Part shown: piece after piece, positions 1 through 8,345 of the stretch | Numbering within the stretch: the first letter of the stretch is position 1 | How the letters are laid out: every line of letters begins with the position of its first letter | Assembly (NCBI GenBank): GCA_020161755.1 | Contig: JAIUOS010000004.1 | Location: 1 to 64,000, forward strand | DNA from: Actinomycetota bacterium | GTDB lineage: Bacteria > Actinomycetota > Actinomycetes > Propionibacteriales > Propionibacteriaceae | DNA: 64,000 nucleotides | Direction of reading: 5' to 3' | Translations under genes and position numbers: made by a program | The notes under the pieces: model-generated | The model's database searches: none | What the model was told of the DNA's origin: nothing | The model's input: the letters and a program-made list of their open reading frames with translations, nothing else

Positions 1-191
1 GAACCGGCGCCGCTGGCGCACCCGCCACGAACTCCGGATCGCGATCGTCACCTGGACCGAACGCACCTACCACCGCCACCGACGGCAAGAACGCCTCGGC
101 CGATTGACCCCCATCGAGTTCGAGACCATCATGACCACACCGGCCACCCAGGCCGCCTAACCCAACCTGTCACCTGAAGGTGCAGCAGTCC
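1..191 (+). mobile_element. Right end of an IS3-family insertion sequence (cut by window edge)
   Basis: The first 160 bases encode the C-terminal end of an IS3-type transposase, and the following 30 bases resemble the terminal repeat of such elements, ending in a GTGCAGCAGTCCC block. A lower-GC open frame begins immediately after it, so the element most likely inserted into that gene. The exact last base is inferred; the left end lies outside the window. Confidence 0.65.
2..160 (+). pseudogene. IS3-family transposase OrfB, C-terminal fragment
   Basis: Frame 2 reads without a stop to TAA at 158-160 and gives 52 residues. They include TRHELRIAIVTWTERTYH and RLGRLTPIEFE, the typical end of the DDE integrase core (rve) of IS3-family OrfB proteins. 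The N-terminus lies outside the window, so it cannot be said whether the transposase is intact. It is marked as a fragment only because the window cuts it. Confidence 0.75.
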
Positions 192-477
192 CGGATACTA
201 CAACTGCACATGCAAAGGCTATAACGGCGTTTCCCTTAATTGGTATGGAAAGGTCATCTTGGCTTGCCACGGTTGGTACGATGCCTACATCTCGGGCAAG
301 CATGTCGCTCACTTCAATCCCGACCTGATCCCTAGGGGAGAACCCGTCTCGGTCGGATGTGCTTATGCAATAGGCGCGTCAGTGCTCTCTGCAGCAAGCA
401 TCGGGACCGTAGGCTGGGCAACCTACGGCATCGGCCTACTTGTCAACGCCGGCGGTGTCGTCATTAGTTGTCCATGA
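190..477 (+). CDS. 5'-truncated Cys-rich small protein, possibly bacteriocin-like
   Basis: An open frame runs from the IS junction to TGA at 475-477. It is Cys-rich at its start (YYNCTCKGYNG, LACHGWYDAY) and ends in a hydrophobic Gly/Ala/Ser-rich stretch of about 40 residues with a final ISCP. The frame is already coding-like directly after the IS end, so the original start and any signal peptide were probably removed by the insertion. A TTG at 259 with AAAGG upstream could still start a 72-residue product. Composition is clearly lower in GC than the rest of the window. No family is recognised. The hydrophobic tail and the two-TM gene 12 bases downstream resemble peptide/immunity pairs, but that is inference. 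Confidence 0.45.
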   Translation, partial: PGYYNCTCKGYNGVSLNWYGKVILACHGWYDAYISGKHVAHFNPDLIPRGEPVSVGCAYAIGASVLSAASIGTVGWATYGIGLLVNAGGVVISCP

Positions 478-489
478 GGGGATAGCGCG

Positions 490-699
490 ATGCTCAATGA
501 GCGGCAGAGTCAGTCATACGGTGGTCTTGTCTTTTTTCAAGTGGTGATCATAGTCATGGCCATCACGCCGTTGTTCTGGGGCGGCGCCGCATTCTGGCGA
601 TTGTTGTACTGGATGGGCGTAGCGTTGTTGGAGTTTCTTCTGGTGCGTGCGTTCTTGAAACGCCGGCACATGGACGCTCCGCGCAACAAGGCAGACTGA
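490..699 (+). CDS. Small two-TM membrane protein
   Basis: This 69-residue protein has two hydrophobic segments, about residues 12-32 and 36-54, and a basic C-terminal tail (LKRRHMDAPRNKAD), so it is predicted to sit in the cytoplasmic membrane with both ends inside. The ATG is preceded by GAGGGG. It lies 12 bases after the truncated Cys-rich gene, in the same orientation, so they probably formed one transcript. An immunity-type role is possible from size and position only. Confidence 0.5.
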   Translation: MLNERQSQSYGGLVFFQVVIIVMAITPLFWGGAAFWRLLYWMGVALLEFLLVRAFLKRRHMDAPRNKAD

Positions 700-1007
700 C
701 GATCAAACCTGAGTTGGGCCAATCCAGTCACCGTGAGGTCTGATTTGTGTCCTCAGAGGGCGGAGCCGGAGCCAGAAGCAACCGCATCTGGCCGCGGTGT
801 GCAGAGGGTAGCCTTCGGCTTCGGCCTCCCGAGCGCGACCGCCCTCAACCTGAGTTGGGCCAAACTAGTGCGCTCTCTTCTCGTGGAGCTTGGTGAGGAT
901 GTCGCGTCATCGCCGGCACGGTCGCAGCCGCCATCCGACCGCGAGGCCCCGGCGGACGGCTCGCGCTCCCCGAGTCCTGAACCGGCGCCGCAGGCGGCGT
1001 CCGCCGG
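700..1007. other. Gene-free 308-bp stretch with a 17-bp direct repeat
   Basis: No convincing gene is seen. Open frames here lack a start context and overlap the opposite-strand gene at 1008. The only structure noticed is the perfect repeat AACCTGAGTTGGGCCAA at 706-722 and 847-863. Confidence 0.5.
706..863. repeat. 17-bp direct repeat pair
   Basis: AACCTGAGTTGGGCCAA occurs at 706-722 and again at 847-863, both followed by AA(T/A)C-like sequence. The two copies enclose about 124 bp without a gene. This could be the footprint of a small element or a duplicated site; no protein in the window explains it. Confidence 0.6.
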
Positions 1008-2582
1008 TCAGCCCGGCAGGACCAGCGTGGCCACCACCGCGTTGTGGTCGGACGGGATGGTGCCGACGAAGTCGCCGTCGCGGTCGAGGGTGACGACGGT
1101 GCGGAATTGCGCGACCGTGATCCGTGGGTCGGTGAGGACGTAGTCGATGTAGGTGCCGAGGGCGAACGACGTCCGCCGGGCACTGGTCTCGTAGCCGTTG
1201 TAGCTGTTGTACTCCCCGTCGATCACGGCGCGCGCCGTGGCCTTGCGTCCGACCGTCCACGACGCCGCGGTGTTGTCCGTCGGGTCGACCAGGCCGGACC
1301 CGGTGAAGGCCAGGTAGGGCTCGTTCTGCGGGTCGGCGGTCCGGGCGGAGTTGAAGTCTCCCGCCAGCACGACGGGAAGCCCGCGGGAGTGGTCGGTGAC
1401 CAGCTGGAGGACCTCAGCGGCCTGCGTCACCCGGGCCTGGTTGTACTCGGCCACCGTGTCGGAGCCCGGCTCGAGGTGGGTGTTGAGGACGAAGAACTCG
1501 CGGCCGGTCCGCTTGTCGGAGAAGATCGCCCACACCGCGTACCGCATGGCCGTGCCGTAGGTGGTGAGTGCGGTCGCGTCGGCGTCCACCACCGACAGCC
1601 GGGACGTGTTGTACGCCAGCTTGGTGCCGCTGGACCCTTCGCGGGTGGCGAGCTTGTAGTTGTCGCCCAGCCGCTGGAGCAGGTCGTCGTACTGGGTCAT
1701 CACGACCCCGGACGCGCCGGTCACGCTGAGCGGGGAGGCCTCCTGGAGCCCGACGACGTCCGGGGCCTGGGCGAGGATGTTGGCGGCGACGGCGTCGCGC
1801 CGGTCCTCCCACGGATGGCTGGTGTTGCTCACCTTGTTCACGTTGTAGGTGAGCACGGTGAGCGCCGGCGTGGTGGTCGCGGTGGTCGCCTTCCAGGTCT
1901 TCGAATACGCGCTCAGCGGTTCGCCCGCGGCGTCCACCGCCCGCACCCGGAAGTAGTACTTCGTGGTGGCGCGGAGGCCGGTGAGCAGGCCACCGGCGGC
2001 GTCGAAAGTGGCCTTCGTCCAGCGCGACACCGAGGTCGAGGACGCGGTGGAGTAGCGCACCACGTACCGCACGCCGGGGCCGCGGCTGCGCCACGACAGG
2101 TACATGCCGGTGGTTGCCGGGGTGGCGGTGAGCGCGACCGGCGCCAGCTCCGGGGACGCCTTGGTCGACGTCCGCACCTTGAGCTTCGCGCTGTACGGGC
2201 TGAGGTTGTCGCGGGCGGACGGGCTCGCCTTCTTCTCGATGGCCTTCACCTGGAAGTAGTAGGTGCGGCCGGGCTTCAGCCGCGGCGAGGACTTGTCGGG
2301 GTTGGGGTCGAGGTTCGTCCACTCCAGGTAGTTGCCGAGCACGTCCCAGGCCTCGGCGTCGGACATGTCGGAGTGGGTGGACATCCGCACGCGGTAGGCG
2401 TCCTGCCCGCTCTTGTCCCAGGTGAGACCGACCGCCCGACCGGCGACCTCAGTAGTGCGCAGGTGGCGGGGCGCCGAGGCGGCCTGCGCGGTGCCGGTGC
2501 CGGCGACCGCGCCGCCGGCGACCAGACCCAGCCCGACGGTGAGCGCGAGGACGCGGTGCAGCGCGCGTGACATCGATCCCAT
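1008..2582 (-). CDS. Secreted FnIII-endonuclease/exonuclease/phosphatase protein
   Basis: The 524-residue product begins with a Sec signal peptide (MSRALHRVLALTVGLGLVAG, cleavage near AQAAS). Two fibronectin type III repeats follow (about 38-135 and 140-235), then an endonuclease/exonuclease/phosphatase domain from about 242 to the end. The catalytic signatures are LTYNVN, VVGLQEA, LAGDFNS, DYVLTDPR and PSDHNAVVA. It is expected to act outside the cell on a phosphodiester substrate, either nucleic acid or a lipid/sugar phosphate; the substrate cannot be told. ATG at 2582 was chosen because AGGAG stands 10 bases upstream; ATG at 2573 is an alternative. The longer open frame upstream lacks a signal peptide and is rejected. 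Confidence 0.85.
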   Translation of the reverse strand: MGSMSRALHRVLALTVGLGLVAGGAVAGTGTAQAASAPRHLRTTEVAGRAVGLTWDKSGQDAYRVRMSTHSDMSDAEAWDVLGNYLEWTNLDPNPDKSSPRLKPGRTYYFQVKAIEKKASPSARDNLSPYSAKLKVRTSTKASPELAPVALTATPATTGMYLSWRSRGPGVRYVVRYSTASSTSVSRWTKATFDAAGGLLTGLRATTKYYFRVRAVDAAGEPLSAYSKTWKATTATTTPALTVLTYNVNKVSNTSHPWEDRRDAVAANILAQAPDVVGLQEASPLSVTGASGVVMTQYDDLLQRLGDNYKLATREGSSGTKLAYNTSRLSVVDADATALTTYGTAMRYAVWAIFSDKRTGREFFVLNTHLEPGSDTVAEYNQARVTQAAEVLQLVTDHSRGLPVVLAGDFNSARTADPQNEPYLAFTGSGLVDPTDNTAASWTVGRKATARAVIDGEYNSYNGYETSARRTSFALGTYIDYVLTDPRITVAQFRTVVTLDRDGDFVGTIPSDHNAVVATLVLPG

Positions 2583-2677
2583 GGGCGTTCGGCTCCTGAC
2601 GTGGACGGCCTGCCGGGTCGGGGGGCGGCAGGCCTGACATCGATGGTGCCGGTGGTGACGCCGCCTGCACAGGAGTG

Positions 2678-2695
2678 GGCGCCCGATCGGGCGCC
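2678..2695 (-). terminator. Palindrome after the cassette A operon
   Basis: GGCGCCCGATCGGGCGCC is a perfect 18-bp palindrome about 38 bases after the GH31 stop codon. It has no T-run but would form a GC-rich hairpin separating this operon from the secreted phosphatase gene. Confidence 0.5.
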
Positions 2696-2732
2696 TACTC
2701 TGGACGACCGGTTGAGGCCGGCCCCGGCGCAC

Positions 2733-5014
2733 TCACCCGGCGGCGAGCTCCAGCCGCACCTCGCCCGGGCCGGACGCGGTCGCGGTACAACCGCCGCCGG
2801 CGTCCACCGACCAGGGGCCGGGTGCGTCGCCGGTGCTGACGGTGACCACGTCGCCGGCTCGGCGGACGCGGAAGGTCGCCGGGGCGCCGGTCCCGCCGGG
2901 CACGTGGACGCTCGCGTCGTGGCCGTCGGGCAGCTCGAACAGGCGGAGGGTGACGCCGTCGGCCCACGCGTATTCGGGGGTGTCTTCCACGGCGCCGACC
3001 GGCAGCACCGTCCCGGGCCGCACGAACAGGCCGAGCGAGTCGAACCCGTACGTCCGTGAGGTCCAGCCCGGGCCCTCGACAACCGTGCCGTCGAGCAGGT
3101 GCGTCCAGCGTCCGGCTGGCAGGTAGGTGTGCGCGACCCCGTCCTCGCTGAACACCGGCGAGACCAGCAGGGTGTCGCCCAGCAGGTACTGGCTGTCGAC
3201 GGCGTGGGTGCCGCGGTCCTCGGGGAACTCCAGCACCATCGGCCGCATCAACGGCAGGCCCTCACCGCTCGCCTCCCCCGCCAGCCGGCCCAGGTACGGC
3301 ATCAGCGAGAGCTTCAGCCGGGTGAAGCGGCGGGTTACCTCGACCGCCTCGTCGTCGTACGCCCACGGCACGCGGTAGGAGCCGGAGCCGTGCAACCGGG
3401 AGTGCGAGGAGAGCAGGCCGAACGCCAGCCAGCGCTTGAACACGGCCGCATCGGGCGTGCCCTCGAACCCGCCGATGTCGTGGCTCCAGTAGCCGAACCC
3501 GGACAGCGCCAGCGACAGCCCGCCGCGCAGCGACTCGGCCATCGAGGCGAACGTCGACTCGCAGTCGCCGCCCCAGTGGACGGGGAACTGCTGGCTGCCG
3601 GCGGTTGCCGACCGCGCGAACAGCACCGCTTCCCCCTCGCCGCGCTCGGCGACGAGGACCTCGTGGACGGCCTTGTTGTAGAGGTGCGTGTAGTAGTTGT
3701 GCATCCGCAGCGGGTCGGAGCCGTCGTGCCAGTCCACGCCCTCGGTGGGGATGCGCTCGCCGAAGTCGGTCTTGAACGCGTCCACGCCCTGGCGCAGCAG
3801 CTCACGCAGCTTGCCCTGGTACCAGGCGGTCGCGTCCGGGTTGGTGAAGTCGACCAGGCCCATCCCGGCCTGCCACAGGTCCCACTGCCAGACGTCGCCG
3901 TCGGTGGTGCGCAGCAGGTAGCCGCGCTCGGCACCCTCCGCGAACAGGTCGGAGCGCTGGGCGATGTAGGGGTTGATCCACACGCAGATCCGCAGGCCCC
4001 TGGCCTTCAGCCGGGCGAGCATGCCCTCGGGGTCGGGGAACACCCGGGGGTCCCAGGTGAAGTCGCACCACTGGTACTCGCGCATCCAGAAGCAGTCGAA
4101 GTGGAACACGCTGAGGGGCAGGCCGCGCTCGGCCATCCCGTCGACGAAGCTGGTCACGGTGGCCTCGTCGTAGTCGGTGGTGAACGAGGTGCTCAGCCAC
4201 AGCCCGTAGGTCCACGCGGGGACGGACGCGGGGCGTCGGGTGAGCGCGGTGTAGCGGCGCAGCACGTCCTTCGGGGTCGGCCCGGCGATCACCGCGTAGG
4301 CCAGCGAAGAGCCGGGGACGGAGAACTGGACGCGGGTGTTCACCTCCGAGCCGATCTCGTAGGACACCTTCTCCGGCTGCTCGGTGAACACGCCGTACCC
4401 GCGGGTGGTGAGGTAGAACGGCACGTTCTTGTACGCCAGCTCGCTGGCCGTGCCGCCGTCCTCGTTCCAGATGTCCACCACCTGGCCGACCTTGCCGAAG
4501 GCGCCGAACCGCTCACCGAGGCCGTACACCTGCTCGCCGGGTTCGAGGCTGAGCTGCTCGTGCACCCAGGCGCCGCCGTCGCGTCCGAGCATCGCGGCCA
4601 CCGACTTCGGCAGCGAGGAAGTCAGCACGCGGCCGTCGCTGACGAAGTCGGCGCGCCAGCGGCCGCGCCGCGGCACCCGCACCTCCAGCTCGCCGGCGCG
4701 CAGGACGCCGTACTCCTCGCCGAGCTCGACCTCGGGCCGGTAGCCGGGCTCGCCGTGCAGCGCGAAGGCCGGGGTGAGCGGACGCCGTCCGGCGTGGTGG
4801 GTGATCTTCACGCTGACCACGCCCGGCGCAGGAGCCGAGTAGGTGATGGTCAGCAGCGGACGGTTGAGCGTGTCGCCGCGTCCGGTGATCCGTCCGGTGG
4901 GGGCGAAGACCGTCATGGTGCCGGCCTCGGGGTCGATGCGGATGTCGTCGCCTCGACCGCGTACAGGGCGGTGTACTCCGGCTTGAGGGTCCAGTAGCCG
5001 TCGGTGAACTTCAT
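2733..5014 (-). CDS. yicI: GH31 alpha-xylosidase (YicI type), apparent N-terminal frameshift
   Basis: The protein is like E. coli YicI along its length. It has the nucleophile in FKTDFGERIP (about residue 416) and the acid/base Asp in HWGGDCES (about residue 482), plus WINPYIAQRSD and GYWSHDIGGFEG. It should remove alpha-linked xylose from isoprimeverose-type oligosaccharides in the cytoplasm. The expected YicI-like N-terminus MKFTDGYWTLKPEY starts at ATG 5014 in one frame, but the rest is in another frame. The switch falls near 4945-4960, where one base appears to be missing. The main frame has no good start before ATG 4916. Either the gene is damaged, or it is expressed from a shorter start, or the sequence has an error. 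It is the last gene of cassette A, 14 bases after the permease. Confidence 0.85.
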
Positions 5015-5028
5015 GCGGGGCGTGCTTT

Positions 5029-5940
5029 CTACTTGACCGCGCCGGCGGTGACGCCGCGGGTGAGGGTGCGCTGGAAGATGAGGAAGAAGACGAGTGCCGG
5101 GAGCAACGACACCAGTGCACCGGCGTTGATGGTCGGGGCGTCCATCAGCCGGTCGCCCTGGAGGGAGGCGAGCGCGATGGGCACGGTCTGGGTGGCGTTC
5201 GAGGTGAGCATCACCAGCGGGATGAAGAACTCGTTCCACGTCCAGATGAAGAAGAACACCATCAGCACGCCGAGGGTGGGCCGCAGGATCGGGTAGACCA
5301 CCGACCACAGGATCCGGAAGCGTCCGGCGCCGTCGAGGGCGGCAGCTTCGAGCAGTTCGACGGGGAAGGTGGTCAGCACCGAGGACAGCAGGTAGATGCC
5401 GAACGCCGACTGGATGACGGTGAAGATGATGATCACCGACCACTGCGAGTTCGACAGCCCGACCGCGTTGGCCATAGTGAACAGCGGGTAGATGATCGCC
5501 TCCTGCGGCAGCATGTTCGCCACCAGGAACACCGCGAGGATCCAGACCCGCCCTTTGATGCGGCCGATGCCGATGGCGTACGCGGTGACCAGCGACAGCA
5601 GGGTGCCGAGCAGGGCGACCGCGCCGGAGATCAGCACCGAGTTGAGCAGCTTCATGGGGAAGTCGGTGCGGTTCCAGAAGTTCACCAGGCCCTGGGTGTA
5701 GAACTCGGTCGGCAGGCTCAGCGGGCCGTTCTGGGAGTAGTCGGCGGCCGACTTGAACGCGTTGACGAGCATCAGCAGGAACGGCGACAGCATGGCCAGG
5801 CCGAACAGCCCGGCGAGGGCGAGCACGACCCAGCGGCCGGCGCCGCGGTGAAGGCGGGCGTCCACCCGATTGGGTGAGGACGCGGCGGGCCGGCGGACGG
5901 CGGTGGGCCCGGTGACGGTCGAATCGGTGGCGGTGGACAT
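5029..5940 (-). CDS. Carbohydrate ABC transporter permease, MalG type (cassette A)
   Basis: This 303-residue membrane protein has about six TM helices and the cytoplasmic EAA loop EAAALDGAGRF...YPILRP that contacts the ATPase. It is the second permease of the importer. Its ATG overlaps the stop codon of the upstream permease by one base (TGATG), with GGGAGG upstream, so the two are translationally coupled. A Ser/Pro/Arg-rich cytoplasmic N-terminus of about 40 residues precedes the first helix. With the alpha-xylosidase next door, the likely cargo is a xylose-capped oligosaccharide. Confidence 0.92.
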   Translation of the reverse strand: MSTATDSTVTGPTAVRRPAASSPNRVDARLHRGAGRWVVLALAGLFGLAMLSPFLLMLVNAFKSAADYSQNGPLSLPTEFYTQGLVNFWNRTDFPMKLLNSVLISGAVALLGTLLSLVTAYAIGIGRIKGRVWILAVFLVANMLPQEAIIYPLFTMANAVGLSNSQWSVIIIFTVIQSAFGIYLLSSVLTTFPVELLEAAALDGAGRFRILWSVVYPILRPTLGVLMVFFFIWTWNEFFIPLVMLTSNATQTVPIALASLQGDRLMDAPTINAGALVSLLPALVFFLIFQRTLTRGVTAGAVK

Positions 5941-6872
5941 CAGCGTCCCTCCCGTTCGCGCCGCTCGCTGCGCGCCTGGAGGCCCAGGATCACGCCGGCG
6001 ACGACGATGATCACGATGGTGAGGACGGTGGCGACGGCTGCGCCGTACCCCACCTTGGACTTGTCGAAGAAGTTGAGGAACGAGTAGTAGCTCGGCACCA
6101 GCGTGGTGCCCTCGGGGCCGCCGCGGGTGAGCACGTAGACCGGGGCGAACACCTTCAGCGCGGCGACCGTGCAGGTCAGCGCAACCACGAACGTCTCCGG
6201 ACGGATCTGCGGCAGGGTGATGGCCTTGAGCCGGTCCCACCAGCCGGCGCCGTCGAGCTCGGCGGCCTCGTACAGTTCGGGGTCGACCCGCTGGAGGGCG
6301 GCCATGAAGATCACCACCGGGTAGCCGACCTGCACCCAGATCAGCACCAGCATCACGCTCGGCATGGCCAGGTCGGGGTTGCCCAGCCAGTCCGGCGGGT
6401 CGGCCACGCCGAGCCCGGTCAGCAGGACGTTGATCGCGCCGTCCTGGGCGTTGAGGATCCAGTTCCACACCACGCCGGCGACGGCCACGGGGAGGATCTG
6501 CGGCAGGTAGTAGGTGGCGCGCAGCACCGAGGCGACCCGCGGGCCGAACCGGCGTCCGAGGTAGTCGAACAGGACCGCGGCCAGCACCAGCCCGATCAGC
6601 GTGGGGATGATCACCATCGCGATGATCATCGAGATCGAGTTGCGGAAGGACGTCCAGAACGCCTCGTCGGCGAGCAGGTCGGCGTAGTTGCCCAGCCCGT
6701 AGAAGCGCATCGGCGCGAGGCCGCCCTTCCAGCGGAACAGGCTGTAGTAGACGTTCATCGCCAGCGGGTAGCCGATGATCACGACGAACGCGATCACGCC
6801 GGGGATCAGGTACGGCAGGTACGGGACCCAGGTGGCCCGGCGGCGCCGGGTGGGCGCCTGCGTGGTGGTCAT
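5940..6872 (-). CDS. Carbohydrate ABC transporter permease, MalF type (cassette A)
   Basis: This is a 310-residue permease with six predicted TM helices and the EAA loop EAAELDGAGWW...LPQIRP. ATG 6872 was chosen because AGGAG lies 7 bases upstream; the open frame extends about 20 codons further but without a site. It forms the channel with the MalG-type partner and follows the binding-protein gene after an 89-base gap that holds a strong stem-loop. Confidence 0.92.
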   Translation of the reverse strand: MTTTQAPTRRRRATWVPYLPYLIPGVIAFVVIIGYPLAMNVYYSLFRWKGGLAPMRFYGLGNYADLLADEAFWTSFRNSISMIIAMVIIPTLIGLVLAAVLFDYLGRRFGPRVASVLRATYYLPQILPVAVAGVVWNWILNAQDGAINVLLTGLGVADPPDWLGNPDLAMPSVMLVLIWVQVGYPVVIFMAALQRVDPELYEAAELDGAGWWDRLKAITLPQIRPETFVVALTCTVAALKVFAPVYVLTRGGPEGTTLVPSYYSFLNFFDKSKVGYGAAVATVLTIVIIVVAGVILGLQARSERREREGR

Positions 6873-6902
6873 CGTGTCTCCTTCGCTGGGAATCCTCCGC
6901 AC

Positions 6903-6942
6903 GCTGTGAGTGGGGCGGCGAGTACGCGACCCCACTCACAGC
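6903..6942 (-). promoter_or_regulatory. Stem-loop between binding protein and permease genes (cassette A)
   Basis: GCTGTGAGTGGGG at 6903-6915 pairs perfectly with CCCCACTCACAGC at 6930-6942 (13 bp, 14-base loop). It starts 19 bases after the binding-protein stop. There is no T-run, so it is more likely a 3' RNA stabiliser or partial terminator that lets the binding protein be made in excess than a full stop. Confidence 0.75.
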
Positions 6943-6961
6943 TTGCGAGGGGTGAGGGGGC

Positions 6962-8287
6962 TCAGCCGTTGAGCAGGTCGTCCTTGCCTTCGGCGTAGGC
7001 CTTGCCCAGGCCGTCGAGGGTGGCGTTGACGTCCTTGTTGCCGTTGGCCAGGCCCTGGAGCTGGGCGACGATCACGTCGTAGTAGCCGGGCACCGGCCAG
7101 TCGGGGTAGAACGCCAGTCCGTCCTGGTCGAGGATCGACTGGAAGTTCGTGGTGAGGTCCTTCACCTTGGCGTCGGTGATCACCGAGGCGTCACCGGCGA
7201 CCGGCAGCCCGCCCTTCTCGGCGAGGACGTTCTGCACCTCGGGGCTCAGCGTGATGTCGATGAACTCCTTGGCCAGCGTCGGCGCCTTGGCCTTGGTCGG
7301 GATGACCCACAGGTTGCCCGACGACCCCGGGTGCAGCTTGTTGCCAGGGAAGGTGAACATGCCCCAGTCGGCCTTCATGTCGGTGGCGAGGCGGCCGAAC
7401 CACCAGGAGCCGGACACCATCATCGGGTACTTGCCCTTGATGAACGAGACCCCCATGTCCTCGGCCTTCAGCGCGGCCACGTTCTTGTCGATGTAGCCCT
7501 TCGAGATCCAGTCCTGCAGCGCGGTCGTGCCCGCGGTCAGCTGGGTGCCGTGGAAGTCGACGTCGCTCTTGAACAGCTGGTAGCCGTCGACGAAGGAGCG
7601 GTCGGCGTTGGCCAGCACCAGCTCGTACCAGAGCTGGCCGAGCGGGTACTCGGCGCCGGCTGTCGCCAGCGGAGTGACGCCCTTGGCCTTGAACGCGTCC
7701 ATCACGGCGGTGAACTCGGCCAGCGTGGTCGGCACCTGGAGGTTGTACTTCGCGAACAGGTCCTTGTTGTAGTAGACCCCGACGAACTCGCCGTAGTTGG
7801 GGACGCCGTACCACTCGCCCGAGCCCATCAGGCCCTTGTCGTCGTACTTCGCGGTGGTCGAGAGCGAGCCGGCGAGCTTGGTGTCCCACCCGTACTGCTT
7901 CGCCGCGTCGGTGAGCGGGGTGATCAGGCCCTGGGCGGCCAGCTGGCCGGCGGTGGCGTTGCCCTTGTTGTACTCCATCACGTCGGGTACGGAGTCGCCG
8001 GTGAGCACGATCTTGGCGTTCTTCTGGATCTGCTCGAAGGTCTGCGCCTCCTGCTTCACGGTGACGTCGGGATGCTTGGCCTTGAAGATCTCCACGGCCT
8101 TGGCCCAGGCCTGGCCCATGGCCGACTCGTCGCTCTCGTAGTCCCAGATCGTGAGGGTCTTGGGCTCGTCGGCGGCGCTGCCGCCGGAACCGGCGGTCGG
8201 GGCCGCCGCCCCGCCCGAGCAGGCGGTGAGGGCGAGTGCCAGGGACGCCGCTGCCGCGACGAGCCCCAGCCGTGAACTGCGCTTCAT
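6962..8287 (-). CDS. ABC sugar-binding lipoprotein (cassette A)
   Basis: This 441-residue extracellular solute-binding protein (family 1, MalE-like) has a lipoprotein signal: MKRSSRLGLVAAAASLALAL followed by a lipobox TAC whose Cys is the anchor. The mature part opens with TLTIWDYESDE and contains YNKDLFAKYN, the usual region after the first hinge. ATG 8287 follows AAAGGA. It captures the substrate for the two permeases downstream. It lies 58 bases after the LacI gene in the same operon. Confidence 0.92.
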   Translation of the reverse strand: MKRSSRLGLVAAAASLALALTACSGGAAAPTAGSGGSAADEPKTLTIWDYESDESAMGQAWAKAVEIFKAKHPDVTVKQEAQTFEQIQKNAKIVLTGDSVPDVMEYNKGNATAGQLAAQGLITPLTDAAKQYGWDTKLAGSLSTTAKYDDKGLMGSGEWYGVPNYGEFVGVYYNKDLFAKYNLQVPTTLAEFTAVMDAFKAKGVTPLATAGAEYPLGQLWYELVLANADRSFVDGYQLFKSDVDFHGTQLTAGTTALQDWISKGYIDKNVAALKAEDMGVSFIKGKYPMMVSGSWWFGRLATDMKADWGMFTFPGNKLHPGSSGNLWVIPTKAKAPTLAKEFIDITLSPEVQNVLAEKGGLPVAGDASVITDAKVKDLTTNFQSILDQDGLAFYPDWPVPGYYDVIVAQLQGLANGNKDVNATLDGLGKAYAEGKDDLLNG

Positions 8288-8345
8288 AGCTGGTCCTTTC
8301 CAGTGAAGGTGTGAGCCGGAGGTCCGGCGAGGTGCGGACGCCGGG

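Noticed and set aside
733-1143. Possible small genes in the 700-1007 gap
   Set aside because: Starts lack binding sites, composition is Arg/Pro/Ser-rich and they run into the opposite-strand gene.
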